Positions 19,429 to 29,578 of a DNA stretch of 64,000 nucleotides are shown here, piece after piece; position 1 is the first letter of the stretch, and every line of letters begins with the position of its first letter. The position numbers and the translations under genes were made by a program. A model generated the notes under the pieces. That model was not told where the DNA came from. It was given only the letters and a program-made list of their open reading frames with translations, and ran no database searches. Source of the stretch: an uncultured Paracoccaceae bacterium (GTDB lineage: Bacteria; Pseudomonadota; Alphaproteobacteria; Rhodobacterales; Rhodobacteraceae); contig CANLND010000006.1 in the NCBI GenBank assembly GCA_947492585.1, forward strand, positions 1 through 64,000, read 5' to 3'.

Positions 19429-20784
19429 TTATGTTTCTGTTTCGGCGTTGCCGCTGGCAATGGGTCCCCTTCCAAAGAGGGCAATGGCCCCAACCCGCCC
19501 GCGCAAGACCTCCGCTTGCAGCGGGAACCAGCCGTCACGCGCGGGCGCGCGGGCCTCTGGCGCTTCGGCGAGGACCGTCTCGGACACCACAAATGAGACA
19601 CCAGCCGTTTTGCAGCGCTCTTGCAAACGCGCCGCTACATTTACTGTGTCGCCAAACACCGTGTATTCCAGCCGCTCCTGCGTACCCACAACCCCGGCAA
19701 AAACCTCTCCGATATGCAGGCCAATGCCCACGGTCACCGGTGCGTCTCCAATGGCGCGACGCGCAACAGACCAGTCTTCCATTTCCGCCAATAGAGCCTC
19801 ACCACAGGCCACCCCGCGCGCTGCGGCGTCATCGTCCACAAACAGAATCATCGCCGCATCGCCGATGTATTTATCAATAATTCCGCGGCTTTTGGCAGTC
19901 GCCCGCTCCACGCGGCGGCGAAACTCGGTGATAAACGCCCCGACTTCTTCGGGGTCACGCCCCTCGGACCAACGGGTAAAGGCGCGGATATCGACAAACA
20001 AAACCCCGGCGCGCCTATGTCGCCCCTGACGTAGCGCTTCGGGCCGGCTGTCGGCCATTTCAGCCGCCAGCTGCGCCGGAAGATAGCGGGTGAGATAAGC
20101 CTTTTCTTCGGCCTCAACAATCGACCGGCGCAACAAGGTGCGCGTGCGCAAGGCTGCAACAATCAACACGCCCCCCGCCAGCACCAGCATCACAATCCGC
20201 ATAACATTAGGCGGCACCGACATAGCCGTCATCAATCGTGCAGTGGCATCCGGGTTGATTTGGGGTGGCTCACCAAAGCTCAGCCCGAGAAGGCCCAGGG
20301 CAATCAGCGCCACACAATAGGCCTGCAACATCGGATTAAATCGCAGCACCGCAAAGGCCAGAACCATAGGCGACAACCAGACCGAGGGCAGCGCAAACAC
20401 CATGCTGCCCGGTAAGGCCGAATTCATCAATCCCAGCCAGGTGTTCACGATCACAAAACCACAGTCCGCCGTGGCCACGCCCCAGATCATCCAAACCCGA
20501 AACACCCCGCAGCGCACCGCCAAAAAGCTGCCAACGCCAATCAGGAAATAAGCGAGAATGGTCAGATATGCCAAATTCATCTGCCGTTGCAGATACTCCA
20601 GCGCCGCGCTTGGCAATTGGTCGACCGTCAGCTGTAAGGCGACAAACAACCCTACGGAAACACCGATGCGCAGCAGCGCCACCAGACGTTCGGCCTCGAT
20701 CTGCGCCTCATGCAACAAGGTAACGCGCGGCGCTTGGAACTGATCCAACAGGCGCGCCACGAGCCCCTTAGTCATCTGAACCAA
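19429..20784 (-). CDS. Membrane-bound class III adenylate/guanylate cyclase
   Basis: N-terminal TM helices; cyclase core AGVLFVDIRAFTRWSEGRDPEEVGAFITEF, KYIGDAAMILF, GIGLHIGEVFAGVVGTQERLEYTVFGDTVNVAARL. Confidence 0.9.
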   Translation of the reverse strand: MVQMTKGLVARLLDQFQAPRVTLLHEAQIEAERLVALLRIGVSVGLFVALQLTVDQLPSAALEYLQRQMNLAYLTILAYFLIGVGSFLAVRCGVFRVWMIWGVATADCGFVIVNTWLGLMNSALPGSMVFALPSVWLSPMVLAFAVLRFNPMLQAYCVALIALGLLGLSFGEPPQINPDATARLMTAMSVPPNVMRIVMLVLAGGVLIVAALRTRTLLRRSIVEAEEKAYLTRYLPAQLAAEMADSRPEALRQGRHRRAGVLFVDIRAFTRWSEGRDPEEVGAFITEFRRRVERATAKSRGIIDKYIGDAAMILFVDDDAAARGVACGEALLAEMEDWSVARRAIGDAPVTVGIGLHIGEVFAGVVGTQERLEYTVFGDTVNVAARLQERCKTAGVSFVVSETVLAEAPEARAPARDGWFPLQAEVLRGRVGAIALFGRGPIASGNAETET

Positions 20785-22177
20785 TCAACGCCATCTGCCG
20801 CGGCTCCGTTTCGACAGAATCGGGGCTTTCCAGCTCGCCGCCTTGCGCCACAACGCCCATCGTTTCAAACCGCCGGGCCGAGGGCAAAACGCGCGCCTCC
20901 AGCGAGCCAACCGCTTTGTTATAGTGGTTGACCGAAGACGACAGGGATTTGCCCACTGCAGCAAGGTTTTTTGAGAACGTATTCAGCCGATCATAAAGAT
21001 CACGCGCGGTTTTCTGCACTTCGATCGCATTGGCCGCCATCTTTTCCTGCTGCCAGCCGTAGGCAATAGATTTCACCAGCGCCATCAGGGTGGTGGGTGT
21101 TGCAATCAGGACTTTGTTTTCAAAGGCATATTCGATCAAACTGGCATCGGCCTCGACGGCAGCCGACACAAAGGTTTCTCCGGGAATAAACATCACCACA
21201 AAATCCGGCGTCTCCCCCAATGCCGCCTGATACGATTTGGACGACAGCTGTTTCACATGGGTGCGCACATGGGCCGAGTGACGTTGCAAATGCGTCGCCT
21301 GTTCTTCAGGCGTTTCGGCCTCAAGCGCGTCTAGATACCCTTCCAAAGGTGTCTTTGCATCCACAATAATGGACCGCCCACCGGGAATACGAACCACCGC
21401 ATCGGGGCGACGTTGACCCGCGTCCGTATCCATGGATTTCTCCAGCTCGTAATCCACATGTTCCGACATGCCCGCCATTTCAAAAACCTGCCGCATCTGC
21501 ATCTCCCCCCAACGTCCCCGCGTTTTTGGGGCGCGCAGGGCCTGCACAAGCTTACGCGTCTCACCGCCCAGTGCCGCCTGCCCTTCTGTCAGGGATTTGA
21601 CCTGCTCGCGGATGGCGCCATAGGCCTCGTTGCGGGACTGTTCGATGTCTTTGATCTGTTTGCCAAATTCTCCCAGTTTCTCGTCAAGCGGTTTAACCAG
21701 CCCTTCGATCGCGGCTTGCCGTTGGGCCAAATCCGCATCGGCGGTTTTCTTATGAGACTGGAACCTTTCGCTGACGAGATTGAGAAAGCTCTCGGAGTTC
21801 TGCTTCAACACCCCCGAAGCCATAGAGGCAAACTGGTGCTCCAGTTTGGTGTTCATCTGTTGCAGCTCTTCAAGGCGGGCGCCGTGCTCAGCCTTGAGCG
21901 CGGTGACCTGCGCTTCGGCCTGATAGCGCGCGACACGCTCATTGTCTGAGGTGCGGCGCAGGGTTGTTACCTCGTCCAGTACATCGGGCAGACGCGTTGC
22001 GGCTGCATGCAGCGTGGCATTGTCCGCCTGCAACTCGGCGTTGGTGTGCAATAGGTCCCGGTTTTCGGCCTGCAGGCGATCTGCCCGCGCCCCTGCACGA
22101 CGCAGCATCAACGCGCTGATGGCAGCGCCCGCCAGCAAAAGGGCAGTCAAAGCGAGGGGAACAAACGTCTCAGTCAT
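20768..22177 (-). CDS. rmuC: DNA recombination protein RmuC
   Basis: TM then coiled coil, then RGRWGEMQMRQVFEMAGM...IIVDAKTPLEGYLDALEA, typical RmuC. Confidence 0.92.
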   Translation of the reverse strand: MTETFVPLALTALLLAGAAISALMLRRAGARADRLQAENRDLLHTNAELQADNATLHAAATRLPDVLDEVTTLRRTSDNERVARYQAEAQVTALKAEHGARLEELQQMNTKLEHQFASMASGVLKQNSESFLNLVSERFQSHKKTADADLAQRQAAIEGLVKPLDEKLGEFGKQIKDIEQSRNEAYGAIREQVKSLTEGQAALGGETRKLVQALRAPKTRGRWGEMQMRQVFEMAGMSEHVDYELEKSMDTDAGQRRPDAVVRIPGGRSIIVDAKTPLEGYLDALEAETPEEQATHLQRHSAHVRTHVKQLSSKSYQAALGETPDFVVMFIPGETFVSAAVEADASLIEYAFENKVLIATPTTLMALVKSIAYGWQQEKMAANAIEVQKTARDLYDRLNTFSKNLAAVGKSLSSSVNHYNKAVGSLEARVLPSARRFETMGVVAQGGELESPDSVETEPRQMALIGSDD

Positions 22178-22194
22178 GAGAACTCCGAAAAATG

Positions 22195-24126
22195 TCAGCT
22201 GCGACCAAAGAGGCGTTCGATGTCAGCCAGTTTCAATTCAACATAGGTAGGGCGGCCGTGATTGCACTGACCCGAATGGGGCGTCGCCTCCATTTCGCGC
22301 AAGAGCGCATTCATTTCTTCTCCGCGCATGCGCCGACCTGAGCGGATAGAGCCATGGCAGGCCACACGGCTGAGGATTGCCTCGACCCGCGCTTGCACCA
22401 GCTGGCTTTCACCCTCGTCATGGAGTTCATCCAGAATGTCGCGCAGCATGGCTTCGGCGTTGACCTCTCCCAAAAGGGCCGGAGTTTCGCGCACCGCGAT
22501 CGCGTTGCCACCGAAAGGTTCGATACCAAGGCCAAATTTGTAAAGATCGTCTGAGACATCCAACAGGCGGGCGCAGTCCCCGTCGCTGAGCTGGACAATT
22601 TCCGGAATCAACAGAGCCTGCGCGGTAACGCCGTTTTCGGCCATCTGAGCTTTCAGACGTTCATACACCAGCCGTTCATGGGCCGCATGTTGATCGACGA
22701 TCACCATGCCATCCTGGGTTTGGGCTATGATGTAGTTTTCATGCACCTGCCCACGTGCGGCCCCCAACGGCAGGTCTTCAGCCAACTGTTGAGTGTCCAC
22801 CGGGGATTCGATGGTTTGACCACTGTAAGCGTCAGCCAGTTCGGCAAAACCCGGTTCTGACGGCATCGATGGCGGCGCAGGATATGGCGGCACGGGCGGC
22901 TGGTCGGGAGATTGCGCCGCGTAAGACTGTTGGCGTGCGCCATAAGACGGGCGATCCATTTGATAGACCCGCGGCCCGCCGTTGGCCGTGGGGGCCTCGG
23001 GACGCATTGCCCCCAATGTCGCCCCCGCCACAGTAGAGGATGCCCGGTGGCCAGCTTCGGCCAGCGCATGACGCAAGGACGAGACGATCAGGCCACGCGC
23101 AACGCCGGGATCACGAAAACGGACTTCGGATTTGGCAGGATGCACGTTGACGTCGACCTGTTCAGGGTCGCAATCAATGAACAACGCCGCCGCAGGATGA
23201 CGATCCCGATTGAGGAAATCCATATAGGCCGCGCGCAACGCCCCCGTGAGCATTTTGTCCTTCACCGGTCGCGTATTCACAAACAAAAACTGGGTCACGG
23301 CAGCGCCGCGAGAATAGGTCGGCAAGGCCGCGTAACCATACAGCCGCAAGCCCTCGCGGCTGGCATCAATCCGTAGGGCATTTTCGGCAAACTCACGCCC
23401 AATAACATGGGACAGACGCCCATGCAGCGCATCAAACAGATCTCCGGGCAAGGGATCAGCGCGAAACGTCACCCGCCCCTCGCCACCCCCTGACACATCG
23501 CGCAGAGTGAACCCGATGGAGGGTTCCGCCATCGCCAGCCGTTTGATGGTGTCCGAGATCGCCTGATTTTCCGCGCGATCCGAGCGCATAAATTTCAGCC
23601 GCGCAGGCGTGGCAAAAAACAGATCGCGCAGTTCAACAATGGTGCCCGTGCGTAGACCTGCGGGTTTAACCGGTTCCAACTGCCCACCAGACACGCGGAT
23701 TTGCGCAGCCTCGTGATGTGCCGCACGGCTGGTGATGGTCAGCCGCCCAACCGCTCCCAACGACGGCAATGCCTCGCCCCGGAACCCAAAGGTGTGAATG
23801 TTCAAAAGATCACTGCCATCGATTTTTGACGTCGCATGACGGGACAGGGCAAGCGGCAGATCTTCGGGCGTCATGCCAACCCCATCATCCGTCACTCGGA
23901 TCAGGGTTTTCCCACCATCCGCGATTTCTACAGAGATACGCGTGGCACCGGCATCAATGGCGTTTTCCACCAGTTCCTTTACGGCTGAGGCTGGGCGTTC
24001 TACCACCTCTCCCGCCGCGATGCGGTTGATCGCGCTGTCATCCAGCTGGCGGATCACCGGTCGGGTGTTTAGACGTGCCGCATCATCGGTTTGGTTTTGG
24101 CTGATTTGGGGGTCACTGCTATTCAT
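22195..24126 (-). CDS. mutL: DNA mismatch repair protein MutL
   Basis: IRQLDDSAINRIAAGEVVERPASAVKELVENAIDAGATRI; C-terminal DQHAAHERLVYE. Confidence 0.97.
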   Translation of the reverse strand: MNSSDPQISQNQTDDAARLNTRPVIRQLDDSAINRIAAGEVVERPASAVKELVENAIDAGATRISVEIADGGKTLIRVTDDGVGMTPEDLPLALSRHATSKIDGSDLLNIHTFGFRGEALPSLGAVGRLTITSRAAHHEAAQIRVSGGQLEPVKPAGLRTGTIVELRDLFFATPARLKFMRSDRAENQAISDTIKRLAMAEPSIGFTLRDVSGGGEGRVTFRADPLPGDLFDALHGRLSHVIGREFAENALRIDASREGLRLYGYAALPTYSRGAAVTQFLFVNTRPVKDKMLTGALRAAYMDFLNRDRHPAAALFIDCDPEQVDVNVHPAKSEVRFRDPGVARGLIVSSLRHALAEAGHRASSTVAGATLGAMRPEAPTANGGPRVYQMDRPSYGARQQSYAAQSPDQPPVPPYPAPPSMPSEPGFAELADAYSGQTIESPVDTQQLAEDLPLGAARGQVHENYIIAQTQDGMVIVDQHAAHERLVYERLKAQMAENGVTAQALLIPEIVQLSDGDCARLLDVSDDLYKFGLGIEPFGGNAIAVRETPALLGEVNAEAMLRDILDELHDEGESQLVQARVEAILSRVACHGSIRSGRRMRGEEMNALLREMEATPHSGQCNHGRPTYVELKLADIERLFGRS

Positions 24127-24200
24127 ACCCCCAAATTTAGCATATAGAGCCGCATTTGCGCCAGCGGCAAATTAGAACAAAACGTGGACTTGCGCACCCG

Positions 24201-25133
24201 TCACGATATGCCACTAGGCGCACCCGCCCGGGTACGGCAAGGGCCAAACCGGGCACAGATAGCCAGAATAACGCCCGACACGGTGGCGATCATCCCCGCC
24301 GCTGACACCGCATCATTGAGCCCGATCAACAATGGTCCATAGCCCGCCAAGACATAGCCCAAAATTGCCGAGAGCGTGGCAAAGATAGCGCTCCAGCCGA
24401 CCTGCACTTCTAACTGGTCGGTCATCATCCGGGCAGACGCCGGCGGGCAGATGAACATTGCGATCACAATAATCGATCCCACCGCATCAAAAGCCGCCAC
24501 GGCCGCAATGGCTGCGGTGACCACAAGAGCAAGCCCCAACGGCCCAGTCGCGATGCCAACGGCCTGCGCGAAACCTTCGTCAAACGTGGAAATCTTCAAC
24601 GGGCGCCAAAACACGGTGACAAACAGGCCAACCCCAAGCAGAGCCAATGCCATACGGGGAAGTTCCGGCGGCAGCCCCGCCAAAGCGACAGGGTCCCATA
24701 GGGACGACCAACCGATGGCATCCAACCAGATCAGGCTTTCGAGATTGCCATATAACGCGTGTTCGACGTCCAGATGCACGGTTGAGGTATCGGTTTGCTC
24801 TAACAATAAAACACCTGCGGCAAACATGGTGGTAAAAACCACCCCCATGGCCGCGCCGGGTTCGATACGGCCCAAACGGCGAATGGCCTCGATCAGCGCA
24901 ACCGCCACCACCGAGGCCCCAGCGGCCCCCAACATCATGGGCCAGGTTGAAATCGCCCCGGTCAACAAAAAGGCAACCACAATACCCGGCAGCACCACAT
25001 GGCTGATGGCGTCGCCAATCAACGCCTGTCGGCGCAACAGCAAAAAATTCCCCGGCAAGGCACAGGCGACGGCGGCAAACGTGCCAATCAGCAAAGGCGG
25101 CAGAGACAGCGGAACAAATTCAGCACCGATCAC
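24201..25133 (-). CDS. Mn/Zn-type ABC transporter permease
   Basis: ABC-3 family permease (RRQALIGDAISHVVLPGIVVAFLLTG; FDAVGSIIVIAMFICPPASA). Confidence 0.88.
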   Translation of the reverse strand: MIGAEFVPLSLPPLLIGTFAAVACALPGNFLLLRRQALIGDAISHVVLPGIVVAFLLTGAISTWPMMLGAAGASVVAVALIEAIRRLGRIEPGAAMGVVFTTMFAAGVLLLEQTDTSTVHLDVEHALYGNLESLIWLDAIGWSSLWDPVALAGLPPELPRMALALLGVGLFVTVFWRPLKISTFDEGFAQAVGIATGPLGLALVVTAAIAAVAAFDAVGSIIVIAMFICPPASARMMTDQLEVQVGWSAIFATLSAILGYVLAGYGPLLIGLNDAVSAAGMIATVSGVILAICARFGPCRTRAGAPSGIS

Positions 25134-26338
25134 GTGCGCACCTCCTTTGGGCCACCAATCTTGCGGTCAATCTCAGCGATCTGGTCGGCCGTCAAAACGG
25201 TCTCAATCGCGCGCAACCCGTCGTACAGGGCCGCGGCGGGCCCATGGGCATGATCACGCCGCAGTACTTCCCAGCGCGCTTCATCCCGCAGCGCTTTGGC
25301 CGCGCGGGCCTTGCCACTTTCGGTGGCCACCCCATCGGCGCGCGCCAGGCCGGACCGCCGCAGCAGTCGCAGAGTCAGCGCTTCATAGATGGGCTGACCC
25401 TGCGCCAGCGCGAGCAACCCCTGACGCAAATGCACCCGACGCTGAAACCGACGCTGACGCACAACAGCGGCCAAAACACCCCGCCCCGGCGCAAACATCA
25501 AAGACAGCGCAAACAGCGCAAAACTGACCAGCACGATCAACGGCCCGGTGGGCAAATTGGGTGCTGAGGCGGACAGCGCAGCGCCAAAATACGCCGCCAC
25601 CGCCCCAAAGACCCCGGCCAGTAGCACGACCCGCTCTGATCGTTCGGTCCAAAATCGCGCCGTGACAGCCGGGATGATCAGCAGGGCCACAATCAGGATA
25701 AGCCCGACAATCTTCAAACCAACCACCGTGACCGCCATCACCAAACCCATCATCAGCATGTCAATTCTGGCAACCGGCAGCCCCTGGGCGGTGGCATAGT
25801 CGGGATCAAAGGCCACCAAGGTCAGCGCGCGGCGGGCGAACAAGATCACAACAAGCGCGCCGGCACCACCCGCCGCTATGACCAGCGCATCACTGAACAA
25901 CATGCCCGCAGTAGATCCCAGCAAGAACCCTTCCAGCCCCGCCTGTCGGCCAACACCCAAGGTCTGAATCACTGTCAGCAAGACAACACCAAAACCAAAA
26001 AACACCGAGAGCACCGCGCCAATGGCGGCATCTTCGGCGAGACGGGTGCGTTGTGTCAGCCAGTTCAAGCAACATAGGCCAGCCCAAGCGGACAAGGCAG
26101 AGCCGAGCAACAGACCTGCCAGATTACGCCCATCACCACCAAACGCAGCCATCAAAAGAAAGGCAACGCAAACACCCGGCAGCGTCGCATGGCTGACCGC
26201 ATCAGACACCAAGGCGCGTTTGCGCAAGAATAGAAATGTGCCGGTGATGCCCGCCGCCGCCCCCAAAAGGGCAGCCCCCAACGAGACCAGCGTGGCATTA
26301 TAACCCAGCTGGAGTAAAAGCGCATCTAACAGCACCAT
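25130..26338 (-). CDS. Mn/Zn-type ABC transporter permease
   Basis: ABC-3 family permease (RKRALVSDAVSHATLPGVCVAFLL; VVGLKIVGLILIVALLIIPAVTARF) with C-terminal cytoplasmic extension. Confidence 0.88.
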   Translation of the reverse strand: MVLLDALLLQLGYNATLVSLGAALLGAAAGITGTFLFLRKRALVSDAVSHATLPGVCVAFLLMAAFGGDGRNLAGLLLGSALSAWAGLCCLNWLTQRTRLAEDAAIGAVLSVFFGFGVVLLTVIQTLGVGRQAGLEGFLLGSTAGMLFSDALVIAAGGAGALVVILFARRALTLVAFDPDYATAQGLPVARIDMLMMGLVMAVTVVGLKIVGLILIVALLIIPAVTARFWTERSERVVLLAGVFGAVAAYFGAALSASAPNLPTGPLIVLVSFALFALSLMFAPGRGVLAAVVRQRRFQRRVHLRQGLLALAQGQPIYEALTLRLLRRSGLARADGVATESGKARAAKALRDEARWEVLRRDHAHGPAAALYDGLRAIETVLTADQIAEIDRKIGGPKEVRT

Positions 26339-26340
26339 GA

Positions 26341-27147
26341 CTAGCCCACGACAGCTTGCAACTGATCAACCTGCGTTGCCGCCAAACGCCCACCATAGGC
26401 CTCTTGCAGCGTATCAGCAGTAAAGGTGGTCTCAACCGGACCTTCCGCAATTTTGCGCGTATTGATCAGGAACACATTGTCAAAATAATCCCGCACGGTG
26501 GCCAGGTCGTGGTGCACAACCACAACCGTTTTTCCAGCTTCGCGCAGGGATTTCAGGACAGAAATAATCGCTTTTTCAGTGGCGGCATCGACCCCCGCAA
26601 AGGGTTCGTCCAGCAAATATAGATCGGCCGCCTGTGCCAATGCCCGCGCCAAAAACACCCGCTGTTGCTGCCCACCCGAAAGCTGTCCGATCTGACGATT
26701 GGCAAAGTCCTGCATACCGACGCGCTCCAGACATGCCTGCGCGCGGGCGCGGTGTTGGCCCCGGATACGCGCCATCAACCCCACTTCGCGGTACAGCCCC
26801 ATCAGGACAACATCGATCACACGGGTCGGAAAGTCCCAATCCACGCTGGCACGCTGCGGCACATAGGCAATGCGCGCGCGCTGCTGCGCCAGATCCGCGC
26901 CAAACACTTTCACCCGACCTGACACCGAAGGGATGATCCCCAGCGCAGCCTTGAGAAGGGTTGATTTACCCGCGCCATTTGGGCCAATGATCGCGGTCAT
27001 CTGCCCCGCCGCAACGGTCATATCAACCGAAAACACCGCCGGTTTTTGACCATAAGTCACCGTCAGGCCACGAATGGCCAAAGGGCTATCAGCCCACAGA
27101 CCATCCTGCGTCTGCACATCCCCATTTTCGCAGATCAAATCCAACAT
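26341..27147 (-). CDS. Mn/Zn-type ABC transporter ATP-binding protein
   Basis: IIGPNGAGKSTLLKAALG; LSGGQQQRVFLARALAQAADLYLLDEPFAGVD. Confidence 0.9.
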   Translation of the reverse strand: MLDLICENGDVQTQDGLWADSPLAIRGLTVTYGQKPAVFSVDMTVAAGQMTAIIGPNGAGKSTLLKAALGIIPSVSGRVKVFGADLAQQRARIAYVPQRASVDWDFPTRVIDVVLMGLYREVGLMARIRGQHRARAQACLERVGMQDFANRQIGQLSGGQQQRVFLARALAQAADLYLLDEPFAGVDAATEKAIISVLKSLREAGKTVVVVHHDLATVRDYFDNVFLINTRKIAEGPVETTFTADTLQEAYGGRLAATQVDQLQAVVG

Positions 27148-27149
27148 GT

Positions 27150-28103
27150 TCAGAAACCCGCCGTCAATTTGCCATTCACCCCACCCGCGGGCACCTCAGC
27201 GCCCAGAGCGGCAGAAATCGTGGTAATATTGTGATCCAGCATGCCAACATAAGTGCCTTCATAGGTGCCATCAGCCCCCATCGCGTCTGAGAACAATTCA
27301 CCGCCGATGTGCACCTCGTGCCCCTGCGCTGCGGCCCCTTCGATCAAGGCCCGGATCGAGCGATCCGAAACCGAGCTTTCAACAAACACCGCGGTAATCT
27401 GGCGCGCCACCAGCATGTTCACCAGTTCACTGATCCGGTTCAGCCCCGCCTCGGATTGTGTGGAAATGCCCTGGATGCCCATAACTTCAAACCCGTACTC
27501 GCGTCCGAAATAGCCAAACGCATCATGGGCCGACAGCAACACGCGACGATCCTCGGGCACTTTGGCCAAGGTGTCGCGGCCGTAAACCACTAAGGCGTCC
27601 AGCTCGGTCTGATGCGCCGCAGCATTCGCGGCAAAGACGGCAGCGGCCTCAGGACGGGCTGTGGTCAACGCCGCTTGAACCTCGTTCACCATAAGTTTCC
27701 ACAAGACCGGCGTCATCCAGACGTGCGGATCGAATTTATCGGCGTAATCATCATGACCCCGCAGCAGGGATTTGGGCAGCTGATCCGCCAAGGCGATCAC
27801 CTGTCTTTTCCGGCCAAGCTGATGCATAAAATCTTCCATCTGGGCTTCCAGATAAAGACCATGCCACAGCACCAGATCCGCCCGTGTCAGTGCCACAATA
27901 TCCGTACGGGTCTGACGATAGGCATGGGGATCCACACCCGGTCCCATCAGTGCCTTGACCTCAACCTCATCGCCGCCAACCTGACGGACAGCATCGGCGA
28001 TCATACCTGTGGTTGCGACCACCTTCAAAGGTGCCGCCAGCGCCGAAACAGGCAAAGCCAACACAGCGCCAAGAGCTGCAATCGCGATACGACGTGTCCA
28101 CAT
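27150..28103 (-). CDS. Mn/Zn-type ABC transporter substrate-binding protein (TroA/SitA family)
   Basis: KVVATTGMIADAVRQVGGDEVEVKALMGPGVDPHAY; HGLYLEAQMEDF; no His-rich loop. Confidence 0.88.
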   Translation of the reverse strand: MWTRRIAIAALGAVLALPVSALAAPLKVVATTGMIADAVRQVGGDEVEVKALMGPGVDPHAYRQTRTDIVALTRADLVLWHGLYLEAQMEDFMHQLGRKRQVIALADQLPKSLLRGHDDYADKFDPHVWMTPVLWKLMVNEVQAALTTARPEAAAVFAANAAAHQTELDALVVYGRDTLAKVPEDRRVLLSAHDAFGYFGREYGFEVMGIQGISTQSEAGLNRISELVNMLVARQITAVFVESSVSDRSIRALIEGAAAQGHEVHIGGELFSDAMGADGTYEGTYVGMLDHNITTISAALGAEVPAGGVNGKLTAGF

Positions 28104-28175
28104 GACTCACGGATTCCTTAATCAAACGTTACTTGAGAATGACTTTGCGAATTAATTGCAACTAAGTCAACGAAA

Positions 28176-28192
28176 TTGAGAATTATTCTCAA
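28176..28192. promoter_or_regulatory. Palindromic operator in the metal-ABC/deoC divergent region
   Basis: TTGAGAAT-T-ATTCTCAA, perfect 8+1+8 palindrome; a TTGAGAAT half-site also occurs at 28133-28140. Resembles Fur-superfamily sites. Confidence 0.5.
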
Positions 28193-28305
28193 AAAATGAT
28201 TTCTATTTTTGTCCAGAAAGTCAAAAAATAGCCCAAGGGCACCTCCCTCAGCTTGCCAAAAAGCCCATTTTCTGCAAGCGTTCGCCTAGTTTTTCGAGGA
28301 CCTCC

Positions 28306-29289
28306 ATGGAACGCCACATCGAACAAAAGGCGGTGCATCAAACAGCCGTGCCGCGCCTTCCCGTCATGCCACTGGATCTGGATTGGGTTGCATCTGTGCA
28401 CGCCAATACCTCTGCAATTGAGCGCCGTTGCGCCACATTGCCGGGTCGCCGCAGTGTCAAAAATGAGTATCAAGCAGCCTGGTTGCTAAAGGCCATTACC
28501 CTGATGGACCTGACCACGCTTTCGGGCGATGATACACAAAATCGCGTGCGCCGCCTGTGCGCCAAAGCCCGCCAGCCGGTACGGGCTGACCTGCTGAAGG
28601 CGCTTGATATGCAGGGCATTACCACCGGTGCGATCTGCGTCTATCACGATATGATCGAAACCGCCGTTGACGCCCTGCAGGGCACCGACATTCCTGTTGC
28701 TGCGGTCTCGACGGGCTTCCCGGCAGGCCTGTCACCGCTGCACCTACGCATCGCAGAAATTCGCGAAAGCGTGGCGGCGGGCGCCAAGGAAATCGACATC
28801 GTAATTTCGCGCCGCCATGTGCTGAACGGCAACTGGCAGGCGTTGTATGACGAAATGAAAGCCTTCCGCGAGGCGTGCGGCGAGGCCCACGTTAAGGCCA
28901 TTCTGGCGACCGGCGAGCTTGGCAGCCTGCGCAATGTCGCGCGCGCCTCTCTGGTGTGCATGATGGCAGGCGCTGACTTCATCAAGACCTCGACCGGCAA
29001 GGAAAGCGTCAACGCGACTTTGCCCGTGTCATTGGTGATGATCCGCGCCATCCGCGAATTCTACGACCGCACCGGATATATGGTCGGCTACAAACCCGCT
29101 GGCGGCATCTCCAAAGCAAAGGACGCGTTGGTCTACCTCTCGCTGATCAAGGACGAACTGGGGCCGCGCTGGCTACAGCCGGATCTGTTCCGTTTTGGCG
29201 CTTCGTCCTTGCTGGGCGACATCGAACGCCAGCTGGAACACCACATCACCGGCGCCTACTCCGCCGCGCACCGCCACGCGATGGGATAA
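28306..29289 (+). CDS. deoC: Deoxyribose-phosphate aldolase
   Basis: LMDLTTLSGDDT; DIVISRRHVLNGNW; ADFIKTSTGKESVNATL; VGYKPAGGISKAKDAL. Confidence 0.93.
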   Translation: MERHIEQKAVHQTAVPRLPVMPLDLDWVASVHANTSAIERRCATLPGRRSVKNEYQAAWLLKAITLMDLTTLSGDDTQNRVRRLCAKARQPVRADLLKALDMQGITTGAICVYHDMIETAVDALQGTDIPVAAVSTGFPAGLSPLHLRIAEIRESVAAGAKEIDIVISRRHVLNGNWQALYDEMKAFREACGEAHVKAILATGELGSLRNVARASLVCMMAGADFIKTSTGKESVNATLPVSLVMIRAIREFYDRTGYMVGYKPAGGISKAKDALVYLSLIKDELGPRWLQPDLFRFGASSLLGDIERQLEHHITGAYSAAHRHAMG

Positions 29290-29292
29290 TAT

Positions 29293-29574
29293 ATGATGCT
29301 GGGCCACTGGACCTTTGACGTTTGTTTTGTTGCACTTTGGGTGATCCTATATCAGCGCCGCCGTTGGCATCTGAAACAGGCCGTCTCAGAGCTGCCTGAA
29401 GATATACGAAATCTGGTTGGCCCCGGACCTTATTTTGTTCCCCCTCAAAAAGAGCGCCTGCCCAACGGTTTGCGTGGGTACGCAAAGTACCACCGTCGCA
29501 GCCGCCTGCCGGGAACGGTGCTTTTTGTCTTCTTCGTAGCGATCGTGCTTATCCGCTACGCCATCGAAAGCTAA
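29293..29574 (+). CDS. Small hypothetical protein with predicted TM segments
   Basis: 93 aa, N- and C-terminal hydrophobic stretches; packed between deoC (ends 29289) and the ALDH (starts 29579). Confidence 0.6.
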   Translation: MMLGHWTFDVCFVALWVILYQRRRWHLKQAVSELPEDIRNLVGPGPYFVPPQKERLPNGLRGYAKYHRRSRLPGTVLFVFFVAIVLIRYAIES

Positions 29575-29578
29575 CGTC

